The notes under the pieces: generated by a model
Seen by the model: the letters and a program-made list of their open reading frames with translations, nothing else
What the model was told of the DNA's origin: nothing
Databases searched by the model: none
In this document: positions 1 to 6,165 of the stretch, one piece after another
How the letters are laid out: each line of letters starts with the position of its first letter
Position numbering within the stretch: the stretch's first letter is position 1
Position numbers and translations under genes: made by a program
Source: JBOHSA01 sp050732995
Lineage (GTDB): Bacteria > Gemmatimonadota > Gemmatimonadetes > Gemmatimonadales > GWC2-71-9
DNA: 15,799 bases
NCBI GenBank assembly: GCA_050732995.1
Contig: JBOHSA010000237.1
Location: forward strand, 1-15,799
Direction of reading: 5' to 3'

Positions 1-49
1 ACGAGCGGAGAACATGCCTCCTGGGGGCCGCCGTCGGAAGAGCTGCTGG

Positions 50-1573
50 TCAGTCCCCGGCGCGGCGCAGCTTCCGCCCGCTCTGCGTCTTGTCCTCCTC
101 CGCGGCCGGCTCGCCGGCCATGAGCGCCGGCGAGAGCTGCGCCCGCAACCAGACGCCGGGGATCGGCAGCGTCACCATCTCCTGAACGGCCCGGAGCCGG
201 TGCGCAGAATCGTCGGCGAGGGCCGCGCGCCAGGCGGGCGTCGAGAACTCGAGCGAGCGCAGCGGGAAGGCGACGTAGTGCCCCACCCGCCCGACTACGA
301 CGTTCTCGAGCACGTCGGTGAGCACCCGGCCGTCGGCGTCCCGCAGCTTGGCCAGCGCGAAGAACCGTTCCGCGGCGTCGCCGGCGGCGATGATCGTCGC
401 CGAGTAGTAGGGCAGATGCGCCGCGACGTGGTCGTACACCCGTCGCTCGATCTGGGGGGTGGGATCGTCCACCGTGAGCACGTGCTCGATGTCGGGCCAC
501 AGCGCGCGGTCCAACAGGGCGCGGCGCAGCGCGTGCCCGTAGCGCCGCACCACCTCGCGGGTCGCCAGGTTCGGCAGCCGGAACGGCACGAGGATCGCGG
601 GGCGCAGGCGCGGGGTCCGCACGATCATCCGATAGCGCTCGACCGGCTCGATGAAGTGATAGGTGAGCACGCCGTCGGACCGCAGGTTGCGCACGGTGCG
701 GACCGCCCCGCCGGCCGGCTGCCCGGCTTCGAGCTCCGTGACGCCGAGCGGGCGGTGCCGCAGCGCTTCGCTCATCTGCACCGTGCGTTGGCTCAGGTAG
801 CGCACGGTATCGGCCACGGCCTCCTGGAGGGAGGTCACGGTAAACGGCGCCAGCGGCACGGCGTCGACCCCATCTCCGAGCAGCTTGGCGGGCGCGGCGA
901 CCATCCGGGCGACGATCTCGAGCGGCCGCTCGCGCGCGCCGGGCTTCTTGCGCCAGCGGCCGTCGGACACCGCGACCTTCACCTCGTCCCCCGGGCCGAG
1001 CGAGATGCTGTACAACAAATCCCCCGCCTGCGAGCCGAGGGATTGCCAGAGCTGCTCGACCTCGAGCAGCACGCCGTAGCGGATCGCGCCCGGCGGAGCG
1101 GCGGGAGCGGAGGAGAATGGGGAGGCGGCTGCCGGGGCATCGGGCGGCATCGTGATATCGGCGTCCTGCGCCAGCACGCCGATGCGGGCGAAGCGCACCA
1201 CGTGTCCCACTTGCCCGTGCGGTCCGGCAGGAGAGGGCTCGTCGGTCGCGGCGGCGGTAACGGTGCCTGTCCCACTCCCGGCGGCCCCACCCGACATCCC
1301 TGAGCTGCCGCGCGGTGCGGTCAGGGCGATCGGATCATCGGGGAGGGAGCGGGCGTCGAGCTCGATCGTGTCCTCGCTCCGCAGCCCCACGCGCAGCCGC
1401 AGCTGTGCCCGGTCGTGCTTGGCGATGCGGACGAGCCCGTCCAGGTCGCTGACCCAGAAGCCGGCCGAACGCCCGGCCTCGTCCAGGACGGTGACGGGGA
1501 CCCCGGGAATAGCCGCCCCGGTGTCCTGGTCCACGATCCGGAAGATCCAAGAGTCCTGCCAACCTGTCAGCAT
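50..1573 (-). CDS. Large hypothetical protein with N-terminal carboxypeptidase-regulatory-like domain
   Basis: I do not recognise a named function. From the ATG at 1573 the product is 507 residues. Residues about 10-85 (motifs GAAIPGVPVTVLDEAGR and SDLDGLVRI) look like a carboxypeptidase-regulatory-like Ig-fold beta-sandwich. Residues about 86-165 are a Pro/Ala/Gly/Ser linker. The remaining roughly 340 residues form a globular region with YSISLGPGDEVKVAV (about 188-202) and a later block rich in Leu/Arg. The YSISLGPGDEVKVAV block faintly recalls large hypothetical proteins with 'L-APGE-V+IA' motifs. There is no signal peptide or membrane segment. The frame stays open upstream to a TTG at 1636, which would add 21 residues, but that extension crosses a run of eight G (1603-1610) and looks non-coding, so I prefer the ATG. 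Neither start has a strong ribosome-binding site. A -10-like GATAAT (complement of 1664-1669) lies upstream without a clear -35. Confidence 0.75.
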   Translation of the reverse strand: MLTGWQDSWIFRIVDQDTGAAIPGVPVTVLDEAGRSAGFWVSDLDGLVRIAKHDRAQLRLRVGLRSEDTIELDARSLPDDPIALTAPRGSSGMSGGAAGSGTGTVTAAATDEPSPAGPHGQVGHVVRFARIGVLAQDADITMPPDAPAAASPFSSAPAAPPGAIRYGVLLEVEQLWQSLGSQAGDLLYSISLGPGDEVKVAVSDGRWRKKPGARERPLEIVARMVAAPAKLLGDGVDAVPLAPFTVTSLQEAVADTVRYLSQRTVQMSEALRHRPLGVTELEAGQPAGGAVRTVRNLRSDGVLTYHFIEPVERYRMIVRTPRLRPAILVPFRLPNLATREVVRRYGHALRRALLDRALWPDIEHVLTVDDPTPQIERRVYDHVAAHLPYYSATIIAAGDAAERFFALAKLRDADGRVLTDVLENVVVGRVGHYVAFPLRSLEFSTPAWRAALADDSAHRLRAVQEMVTLPIPGVWLRAQLSPALMAGEPAAEEDKTQSGRKLRRAGD

Positions 1574-1707
1574 ATCCGCGGCGCCACTTCTGGTCCCCAG
1601 GAGGGGGGGGACGAAGGCTACGGTCGCCCGACCCAAAGTTCGGTGGGCTGAATCACGCTACGGATTATCTTGCCTTGGCCAGCGGACTTAGCGAGGCTGA
1701 TTCTCGC

Positions 1708-1880
1708 TCATTGCACCATCCCGAACCGCTTGTTCCGGGCCGTCATCTTCAAGAAGTAGCGCAGCCGCTGCCGGAAGACCGCGGGCCGGTGCCGGGCGGC
1801 GGCGATCCAGCTTCGACGCCCACTCGGCGAGCGCGGCGCGCGCCGGTGGCCATGCGGGCCGGGTGCTCGACGGCGTTGAT
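1708..1880 (-). pseudogene. Possible decayed 3' end of an unidentified gene
   Basis: This gene-free stretch between two - strand genes still carries coding-like signal on the - strand. One frame reads RHRPAVFRQRLRYFLK then MTARNKRFGMVQ before a TGA at 1708-1710, with almost every third codon position G or C. Further upstream, coding-like pieces sit in other frames (AYINAVEHPARM, then LAEWASKLD). I read this as the frameshifted tail of a lost gene. The family is not recognised, no start codon fits, and GC-rich DNA can produce such frames by chance. The rest of 1574-1898 holds only the upstream region of the preceding gene. Confidence 0.25.
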
Positions 1881-1898
1881 ATAGGCGGCGGCTCCTCG

Positions 1899-2774
1899 CT
1901 AGGAAGTGGGCAGGGCGGGGGGGACGCGAAAGTGCAGCGGGTCCCTGAGGCTCTGTAGCTCCCGATAATAGAAGAGCGCCGTCGGCTGCTTGCCGTCGAA
2001 CCGCAGTCCCCTGAGATACGCCAGCTCTTCCTCGGTCGCCGTACCGCTGAGGGAGGAGTCCTGGAGGAATTCCTGGAGCCCGGGCCCGGCGACGCCGGGC
2101 TGCCCGGAGTCCCGCTCGACGAACTCGAACCGCTTCACGCGCCCGCCGGCCACGCGTCGGCTCATGACGATGTCCAAGCTGAACGTCGCGACGTCAATGT
2201 CCCAGGACTCGATCAGCGGATTCAGGAACGACACGCAGTTGTCGGCCGACACGTGGAAGATATCGGTGTCGAGGAACTCGAGCACGACCACGCGCATCTC
2301 TTCATAGCTCCGGCCGCCGAGCTGCGCCACCATGCGGAGCCAGTATTTGTTGTCCAGCTCCTGCCGGGCCACGTCCTTGGCCGCGGTCAACAGCTTCTGG
2401 GTAACGAGCCGCTCGAGCTCGCCGAACGGCTGAGTCTCGAAGATCGCGCGGATCTCCTTGGTCTTTTCGGGCTTGCATTTGCGCAAGACCAGTCCCCGGA
2501 CTTCCTCAAACAGCGGCGTGGGCGCGTCGCCCAGCTCGCGCTTCAGCTCCTGCTTGCGCTGCAGGGCCGCGAGCCGCGCCAGCTCCCCGCTCGGCAACCG
2601 GAGGAACTTGTCCATCCGGTCGTAGATGTCGGTGCGGTTCGGCGCGGGCGGCGCCTTGCGCCGCGTCAGGAGCTGCGAGATGTAGGATTCGGTGACGTGG
2701 GCGGCGCGGGCGAGGTCGCGCTGCTCCAACCCCAGTTTCTCCAACCGTTGCCGGATCACCAACGGAACGTCCAC
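1899..2774 (-). CDS. XRE-family helix-turn-helix transcriptional regulator
   Basis: The product is 291 residues. Residues 4-43 form a Cro/C1-type (XRE) helix-turn-helix: IRQRLEKLGLEQRDLARAA, then HVTESYISQLLTRRKAPP, with the recognition helix at TESYISQLL. The remaining roughly 240 residues are an alpha/beta region of unknown fold that includes FLDTDIFHVSADNCVSFL; this is probably a ligand-sensing or oligomerisation domain, which is inference. I start it at the GTG at 2774 because AGGGGGAA lies 3 nt upstream and the HTH begins immediately. The frame is open to a TTG at 2804, but that has no ribosome-binding site. A candidate promoter (CTGACA-16-TACTGT) lies just upstream, and a near-palindromic box at 2810-2831 covers its -10, which suggests autorepression. 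The gene diverges from the infA cluster, and the same box recurs at 4298-4316. Confidence 0.88.
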   Translation of the reverse strand: MDVPLVIRQRLEKLGLEQRDLARAAHVTESYISQLLTRRKAPPAPNRTDIYDRMDKFLRLPSGELARLAALQRKQELKRELGDAPTPLFEEVRGLVLRKCKPEKTKEIRAIFETQPFGELERLVTQKLLTAAKDVARQELDNKYWLRMVAQLGGRSYEEMRVVVLEFLDTDIFHVSADNCVSFLNPLIESWDIDVATFSLDIVMSRRVAGGRVKRFEFVERDSGQPGVAGPGLQEFLQDSSLSGTATEEELAYLRGLRFDGKQPTALFYYRELQSLRDPLHFRVPPALPTS

Positions 2775-2809
2775 GGATTCCCCCTGCGCTGCTTCATGGG
2801 TCAATCATG

Positions 2810-2831
2810 TGTACTTGACAGGTACAGTACA
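2810..2831. promoter_or_regulatory. Candidate operator box 1 (XRE autoregulatory site)
   Basis: The + strand segment contains TGTACTTGACAGGTACA (2810-2826), a 17-bp near-palindrome mismatched only at its centre and at one symmetric pair, followed by GTACA. It overlaps the candidate -10 of the XRE gene. Its core ACTTGACAggTACAGTACA (2813-2831) recurs at 4298-4316 with 17 of 19 bases identical. That binding is by the adjacent XRE protein is inference. Confidence 0.55.
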
Positions 2832-2851
2832 ACGTCATACCTTGTTGTCAG
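2824..2851 (-). promoter_or_regulatory. Candidate promoter of the XRE regulator gene
   Basis: Read on the - strand, CTGACA (complement of 2846-2851, five of six to TTGACA) is separated by 16 nt from TACTGT (complement of 2824-2829, four of six to TATAAT). It points at the GTG start at 2774. The operator box covers the -10. Confidence 0.4.
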
Positions 2852-2876
2852 TTAATCACTACTGGTTAACTATAAG
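2845..2876 (+). promoter_or_regulatory. Candidate promoter with inverted repeat for the infA cluster
   Basis: TTGTCA (2845-2850) and TATAAG (2871-2876) are each five of six to the sigma70 consensus but are 20 nt apart, longer than the usual 17. Between them lies a perfect 6-bp inverted repeat AGTTAA-N10-TTAACT (2850-2871). Long spacers with a dyad inside are typical of activator-remodelled promoters such as those of MerR-type regulators. That reading is inference. The start would serve the ORF at 2914 and infA. Confidence 0.35.
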
Positions 2877-2913
2877 GTAGTGGGTTGAGCACGCCACGCA
2901 AGGCTGGTCTGGT

Positions 2914-3114
2914 ATGGTCGAGATTCACTGTCACGACTGCGGTGGGTTCATCGGCGAGCCGAGCCTGATATCATATCGGCTCCCGCGGGAGTCGCCGCAC
3001 ACGGCTGCCCCGCGCACCGGCTTGTGCACGTGTGACGCACCGGCCGTGTACGGGCCACCGCCCGGGCATTCGTCGTCGCCCGGGATGCCGGGTGCCGCGC
3101 AGCGCGCCACTTAA
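2914..3114 (+). CDS. Small Cys-containing (zinc-ribbon-like) protein upstream of infA
   Basis: This is a 66-residue ORF starting MVEIHCHDCGGFIGEPSL, with a CxxC knuckle at residues 6-9 (C-H-D-C-G-G) and a CxC (C-T-C) around residue 38. The two pairs could together hold one zinc ion. The C-terminal third is Pro/Gly/Ser-rich. The ribosome-binding site is weak (AAGG about 10 nt before the ATG). Its TAA stop lies 11 nt before the infA start, so the two are probably co-transcribed. The pattern CxxCGG...CxC is also seen in the protein encoded after infA, which supports this ORF being real. No family is recognised, and a non-coding leader of infA remains possible. Confidence 0.45.
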   Translation: MVEIHCHDCGGFIGEPSLISYRLPRESPHTAAPRTGLCTCDAPAVYGPPPGHSSSPGMPGAAQRAT

Positions 3115-3125
3115 GGGGAAACCGC

Positions 3126-3344
3126 TTGGCCAAGGACGCAGCGATCGAGATCGACGGGACGGTGGAGCAGGTTCTGCCCAACACCACCTTCCGGGTTCTC
3201 CTCACGAACGGGCACTATGTGCTGGCCACCATCGCGGGCAAGATGCGGCGTTTCCGGATCCGTGTGCTCGCCGGTGACCGGGTCACCCTGGCGGTGTCCC
3301 CCTACGACCTCACGCGGGGCCGCATCACGTACCGGCACAAGTGA
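3126..3344 (+). CDS. infA: Translation initiation factor IF-1
   Basis: The 72-residue product has exactly the length of bacterial IF-1 and aligns along its whole length: MAKDAAIEIDGTVEQVLPN at the start, then FRVLLTNGHYVLATIAGKMR, then GDRVTLAVSPYDLTRGRI. It is a single OB-fold (S1-like) RNA-binding protein that sits in the 30S A site during initiation. The start is a TTG, preceded by AAGGGG (spacing 6-7 nt); a TTG start fits the MAK N-terminus exactly. The usual location of infA is in the ribosomal protein operon beside rpmJ, which is not seen here, so this may be an additional copy. Its stop overlaps the start of the next gene (GTGA), which suggests translational coupling. Confidence 0.95.
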   Translation: MAKDAAIEIDGTVEQVLPNTTFRVLLTNGHYVLATIAGKMRRFRIRVLAGDRVTLAVSPYDLTRGRITYRHK

Positions 3345-3562
3345 GCCGGTCGCTGGCCCGGGCCCAGCTGGTGGACGACGGCGGTCCGCCCCGCTGCTCG
3401 GAATGTGGCGGGCGCCTCGCGTTCGGCACCGACCGCCAGGGCCGCACGATGGAGCAGTGCGGCTGCGGGTACCGTGGCTACGTTGTGCTGCGGGATGGGA
3501 AGCGCGAGGTCACGCCACCAGCCCAAGCCGGTTCTGCAGGTGCGCCTCCACCGGAGGCGTGA
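3341..3562 (+). CDS. Small zinc-ribbon protein translationally coupled to infA
   Basis: The product is 73 residues. A treble-clef/zinc-ribbon pattern is plain: C-S-E-C-G-G at residues 19-24 and C-G-C-G at about 40-43 (CxxC-N17-CxC), followed by YRGYVVLRDGKREV and a Pro/Ala-rich tail. Four cysteines could bind one zinc. The GTG start overlaps the infA TGA in the sequence GTGA, an arrangement typical of coupled genes, so its role may lie in translation or RNA binding; that is inference. The last 53 bp overlap the 3' end of the convergent gene at 3510-3758. No named family is recognised. Confidence 0.7.
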   Translation: MSRSLARAQLVDDGGPPRCSECGGRLAFGTDRQGRTMEQCGCGYRGYVVLRDGKREVTPPAQAGSAGAPPPEA

Positions 3563-3758
3563 TGGCTCCCCGCTGGACCGCTTCCGCGAGCGCCGCCGTG
3601 GCGGCAACGCGATCGGCGTCCAAGCCTCGCTCCCGCAACTCTCGGATGATTCGGGCCAGCCGACCGTCGTAGTCCTGTGATTTGAGCGTTCCCGCGTCCG
3701 TCTCCTGCTTCAGCCTGTCCAGCTCCTGTACGAAACGCTGGAGGGTGATCGCTGCCAT
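3510..3758 (-). CDS. Small helical hypothetical protein
   Basis: The product is 82 residues starting MAAITLQRFVQELDRLKQ. It is charged, predicted to be almost entirely alpha-helical, and has no Cys, signal peptide or membrane segment. Heptad-like spacing (LQRFVQELDRLKQE and LARIIRELRERGL) suggests a helical hairpin or short coiled coil. The ATG at 3758 has only a weak GAGAG upstream. It ends inside the convergent zinc-ribbon gene (53-bp tail-to-tail overlap). A hairpin at 3787-3810 lies upstream and separates it from the ABM-like gene. I do not recognise the family. Confidence 0.65.
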   Translation of the reverse strand: MAAITLQRFVQELDRLKQETDAGTLKSQDYDGRLARIIRELRERGLDADRVAATAALAEAVQRGAITPPVEAHLQNRLGLVA

Positions 3759-3786
3759 AAGACTCTCGCGCGTTTAAGGGACGAGA

Positions 3787-3810
3787 AGGGGGCGGACTCA
3801 GCCGCCCCCT
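3787..3810 (-). terminator. Hairpin terminator after the ABM-like gene
   Basis: AGGGGGCGG (3787-3795) pairs perfectly with CCGCCCCCT (3802-3810) around a 6-nt loop, giving a 9-bp G/C stem. On the - strand it is followed by TTCTCG, a poor U tract. It lies 44 nt after the stop of the gene at 3854-4168 and 29 nt before the start of the next - strand gene. Confidence 0.55.
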
Positions 3811-3853
3811 CCCCTGTATCAGACCACTGGCTCCTGACAGAGCCCCGGCGGCC

Positions 3854-4168
3854 CTAGTTGCGCGCGGCGATCTTGTGGAACGTCGAGTTGGCAACCTCAT
3901 AGTTCGCAACCTCTGGCGTGCCCTCAACCACCTTCGCCAGGCTCTTCAGCACTTCGGTATACGTGTCGCGGTTATAGTTGTCCGCGCTCTCTTTGCGATC
4001 CCACAAGCTGATCGCAACCGCTTCGGCGCCGTCGGAGGCGAGGAAGGTGATCTCGTCTTTGAAGCCGTTCTGCTTGCGCAATACCGGCAGGACGTCCGTT
4101 TCCAGCGTTCAGGTGAACTCTGGGGCCGAATTGGCCTTGAGGTGCAGCGTGACGTTGCGTGGGTACAT
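3854..4168 (-). pseudogene. ABM-like small protein interrupted by an in-frame TGA
   Basis: The reading frame begins at the ATG at 4168 behind a very good ribosome-binding site (AAGGAG, 7 nt spacing). It reads MYPRNVTLHLKANSAPEFT, meets TGA at 4109-4111, and continues in the same frame as TLETDVLPVLRKQNGFKDE and onward to a TAG at 3854. Including the stop codon the frame has 104 amino-acid codons. The composition (ISLWDRKESADNYN, then a short C-terminal strand) fits the antibiotic-biosynthesis-monooxygenase-like dimeric alpha/beta barrel fold, though the family is a tentative call. The good ribosome-binding site and conserved downstream frame suggest a recent nonsense change or a base-call error rather than old decay. 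Initiation at a TTG at 4081 would give only the last 75 residues. A copy of the XRE-linked box lies 130 bp upstream. Confidence 0.7.
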
Positions 4169-4209
4169 TGGAACTCCTTGGCGACCAACATGAACCTGAG
4201 TGACTACTG

Positions 4210-4237
4210 GTGGGTCTCAGCTGCGTGGTTCTCAGCT
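4210..4237. repeat. Short direct repeat in the leader of the ABM-like gene
   Basis: GTGGGTCTCAGCT (4210-4222) is followed by GTGGTTCTCAGCT (4225-4237), 12 of 13 identical with a 15-bp period. It lies 42-69 bp upstream of the ABM-like start, between that start and operator box 2. It could be a protein-binding tandem site or chance. Confidence 0.35.
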
Positions 4238-4295
4238 ACCCCGAACCCTAGGCCGCTTTACCAGCATTGTCAGGTGGCAATGACTAAACTCGGAC

Positions 4296-4317
4296 GCACT
4301 TGACAATTACAGTACAC
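4296..4317. promoter_or_regulatory. Candidate operator box 2, upstream of the ABM-like gene
   Basis: The core ACTTGACAatTACAGTACA (4298-4316, + strand) matches box 1 at 2813-2831 at 17 of 19 positions and has the same orientation relative to its - strand gene. The flank is GC instead of TGT, so the outer palindrome of box 1 is weaker here. A TGTAAT (- strand) lies within it and could be a -10, but I see no matching -35. The 222 nt between the ABM-like start and the stop at 4391 hold only this box and the direct repeat. Confidence 0.5.
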
Positions 4318-4390
4318 CAGGTGGACGGCCATCAGAGCCACGACGCTGCTGGCACAACCAGGGTGAGGGGACTGCTCCAGCGGGGGGCTG

Positions 4391-5254
4391 CTACCAGCCG
4401 AACGAGCGCCTCGTGCGGCCGGCGTAGGCGTCGGCCTCCCACTCGTCGAACGAGTGGTCGTGCGCGGGCGCGCCGTCGCTCGCGAGCAGCGCCTGGACCC
4501 TGCCGGGGCTCAGCACGCCCGGGTTGAGCCGCAGAATTCCCAAGGGGCGGGTCTGGGCGGCATCCTGGCGCAGCACCACGTCCACGAGGGCCGCGCTGCG
4601 GATGGACTGGAGCGTGTGCTGCAGCTCGTGGCGGTACACGGCGTCAGCGTCGTCCGGCCCGCTCGACGTGCGGCTCATGACGTAGCGGTTCAGGTCGACG
4701 AGCTGGGCCGCTTCCTGGCCCCAGGTGCCGTGGGACAGGCGGTCGGCCAGCCGGGTGAGGACGCCGGTCGTGAGCGAGCGTCCCCAGTCGAGCCGCGTGG
4801 GGGTGGGATGGCGCACGGTGAGCGCGGCGCGCACCGTTTCCACGTTGATGCGGGGGACGCGCACCCGGCCGCGATCGACGCGCAGGTTGAGCCACAGGTA
4901 GTCGAGCTCCCACGAGGTCCAGAAACCGTCGAGCTGGGATTGATCGAGCATCGAGCGGCGCTGCAGCATCGCGCCTTTCTGGACCAGCGCCTGGGCGGGC
5001 AGGGCGAGGTGCCAGGTCTGGCCGAGCAGCGTCATGCCGGCGTGCTGCAGGCCGGTGGGCAACAGCGCCTGGACGGCGGCGCTGCGCGCCGCATGGCCCA
5101 CGTTCTGGCCCCGGGTGACCTTCCCGGCGAACTGGGCGACGGCGGAGAGCGCGTAGTTGCCCAGGGCGAGCTGCCAATGCTGGTCCGCGGTCTGCGCCGC
5201 CGCGGGGGCGGCGCAGAGGACGGTGAGCCCGACGACACGGGTGGCGAGTCTCAA
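4391..5254 (-). CDS. Exported protein with HExxH motif (putative metallopeptidase)
   Basis: From the TTG at 5254 the product is 287 residues. Residues 1-20 form a clean signal peptide (MRLATRVVGLTVLCAAPAAA, cleavage before QT). The central region is rich in Trp/Leu without recognised domains. Residues 209-213 read HELQH, the HExxH zinc-protease signature, and 271-278 (EWEADAYA) supplies a plausible third acidic ligand, an arrangement seen in gluzincins. The start was chosen because AAGGAG lies exactly 6 nt before this TTG. An ATG at 5281 with GAGG upstream would add nine residues. It is divergent from another HExxH protein at 5507. Proteolytic activity and family membership are inferred; a structural protein with a chance HExxH is the alternative. 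Confidence 0.7.
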   Translation of the reverse strand: MRLATRVVGLTVLCAAPAAAQTADQHWQLALGNYALSAVAQFAGKVTRGQNVGHAARSAAVQALLPTGLQHAGMTLLGQTWHLALPAQALVQKGAMLQRRSMLDQSQLDGFWTSWELDYLWLNLRVDRGRVRVPRINVETVRAALTVRHPTPTRLDWGRSLTTGVLTRLADRLSHGTWGQEAAQLVDLNRYVMSRTSSGPDDADAVYRHELQHTLQSIRSAALVDVVLRQDAAQTRPLGILRLNPGVLSPGRVQALLASDGAPAHDHSFDEWEADAYAGRTRRSFGW

Positions 5255-5352
5255 GTGGCGCTCCTTCGGCGGCCGGGCCATCCGCTGCCTCGCGGCGGAC
5301 CCCTGGCTCTGCGGCCTCGGATTGCTCCGAGTGTGCTCTTGTCGGTGAACGC

Positions 5353-5391
5353 GGGCCGGAGCGGAGCAGGACGCCGCTCCCGCCCCGGCCC
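5353..5391. other. GC-rich imperfect hairpin in the divergent spacer
   Basis: GGGCCG-GAGCGG (5353-5364) can pair with CCGCTC (5374-5379) and, across a 6-nt bulge, CGGCCC (5386-5391). It sits between the two divergent HExxH genes. It may affect the leader of one of them. No clear promoter pair could be assigned in 5255-5506. Confidence 0.3.
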
Positions 5392-5506
5392 GGAGGCTAG
5401 GGAGCAAGGACTATGCCGGGTGGCGGCCAGCCTCAGAGGGGCGTGGCAGAGTGGTGCGCAGTGGAGCATTGCGGCAGTGTTGCAACAAAAGGGGCGGCAG
5501 GGGCTA

Positions 5507-6160
5507 ATGATGAGAGTGATTGCGTGCGCGGTGCTGGTAGTGGCGGTTGGTTGTAGCGGGACACGTGGTGGGATGCCGCCCACGTCTGCTCCTACACCTG
5601 CCACCGCTCCCTCCACTCCCACTCCCTCCGCCGCCCCTGGCCGCTCGCTCGAGCAGCTATTGCAGCAGGACATGGCGGCGTATCACGCCATTGCGTGGTC
5701 AGCGGCGCGGCGGGTTACGTGGCGCGACTTCCAGGCGGCGCCGCCGCGCGGCGGAGAAGAAGCCGCGCGCACCGGCTACGGATTGTACTACGCGTGGAAG
5801 TGCCGCGGGGGCGTGTTCGAGTTCCGGGTGATCGCCGCGTTTCATCCGCGGGAGTCGTGGGTCAAGCCGGAGGTGGTGCGCGACAGCGCGGAGAGCCGGC
5901 GCACGTTGGAGCACGAGCGCACTCATTTCGACATCACCGAGGTGCACGCGCGGCGCATGCGCCGGCACTTCGGCGCGCTCGCCGATCCGTGCCGGCGGAC
6001 CGACGCCGAGCTCTCCGCCGAGGCGCAGCGGCTGGTGCGGGCGGAGAAAGCGATGCAGCGCCGCTATGACGACGAGACGGAGCACGGGCTGCGGCAGCCG
6101 CAGCAGGCGGGGTGGGAGGCGGAGATCCGACGGGAGCTTGGCCTGCCCCGTTCGTCATGA
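5507..6160 (+). CDS. DUF922-type lipoprotein, putative zinc-dependent protease
   Basis: The 217-residue product starts MMRVIACAVLVVAVGC, a lipoprotein signal peptide with Cys16 as the lipidated residue, followed by a Pro/Thr/Ser-rich tether (about 18-46). The mature part contains ITW-type WSAARRVTWRDF (about 64-75) and LEHERTHFDITEVHA (134-148). HERTH at 136-140 is an HExxH zinc motif, and the later YDDETEHG (187-194) with a Trp nearby matches the C-terminal signature of the DUF922 family, annotated as probable secreted zinc-dependent proteases. AGGGG precedes tandem ATGs at 5507 and 5510; spacing favours the second. The long upstream open frame is non-coding shadow. It is divergent from the HExxH protein at 4391-5254 and convergent with msrB, 5 bp away. 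Confidence 0.82.
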   Translation: MMRVIACAVLVVAVGCSGTRGGMPPTSAPTPATAPSTPTPSAAPGRSLEQLLQQDMAAYHAIAWSAARRVTWRDFQAAPPRGGEEAARTGYGLYYAWKCRGGVFEFRVIAAFHPRESWVKPEVVRDSAESRRTLEHERTHFDITEVHARRMRRHFGALADPCRRTDAELSAEAQRLVRAEKAMQRRYDDETEHGLRQPQQAGWEAEIRRELGLPRSS

Positions 6161-6165
6161 GGAGA

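Noticed and set aside
13..22. AGGAGG next to an ATG on the - strand (possible start of a gene running off the left edge)
   Set aside because: Spacing is only 1 nt and only five codons are visible, so it cannot be supported.
14..1303. 429-codon + strand open frame over the first gene
   Set aside because: Pro/Arg/His-rich shadow translation of the - strand gene; no ribosome-binding site and no domain.
4109..4111. Selenocysteine at the in-frame TGA
   Set aside because: The residue is not at a redox site, no obvious hairpin follows, and a simple C-to-T change explains it better; kept only as something to test.
4454..5506. Upstream extension (351 codons) of the DUF922 lipoprotein frame
   Set aside because: It overlaps the - strand HExxH gene, is Gly/Arg/Ala-rich shadow, and would bury the lipoprotein signal peptide.
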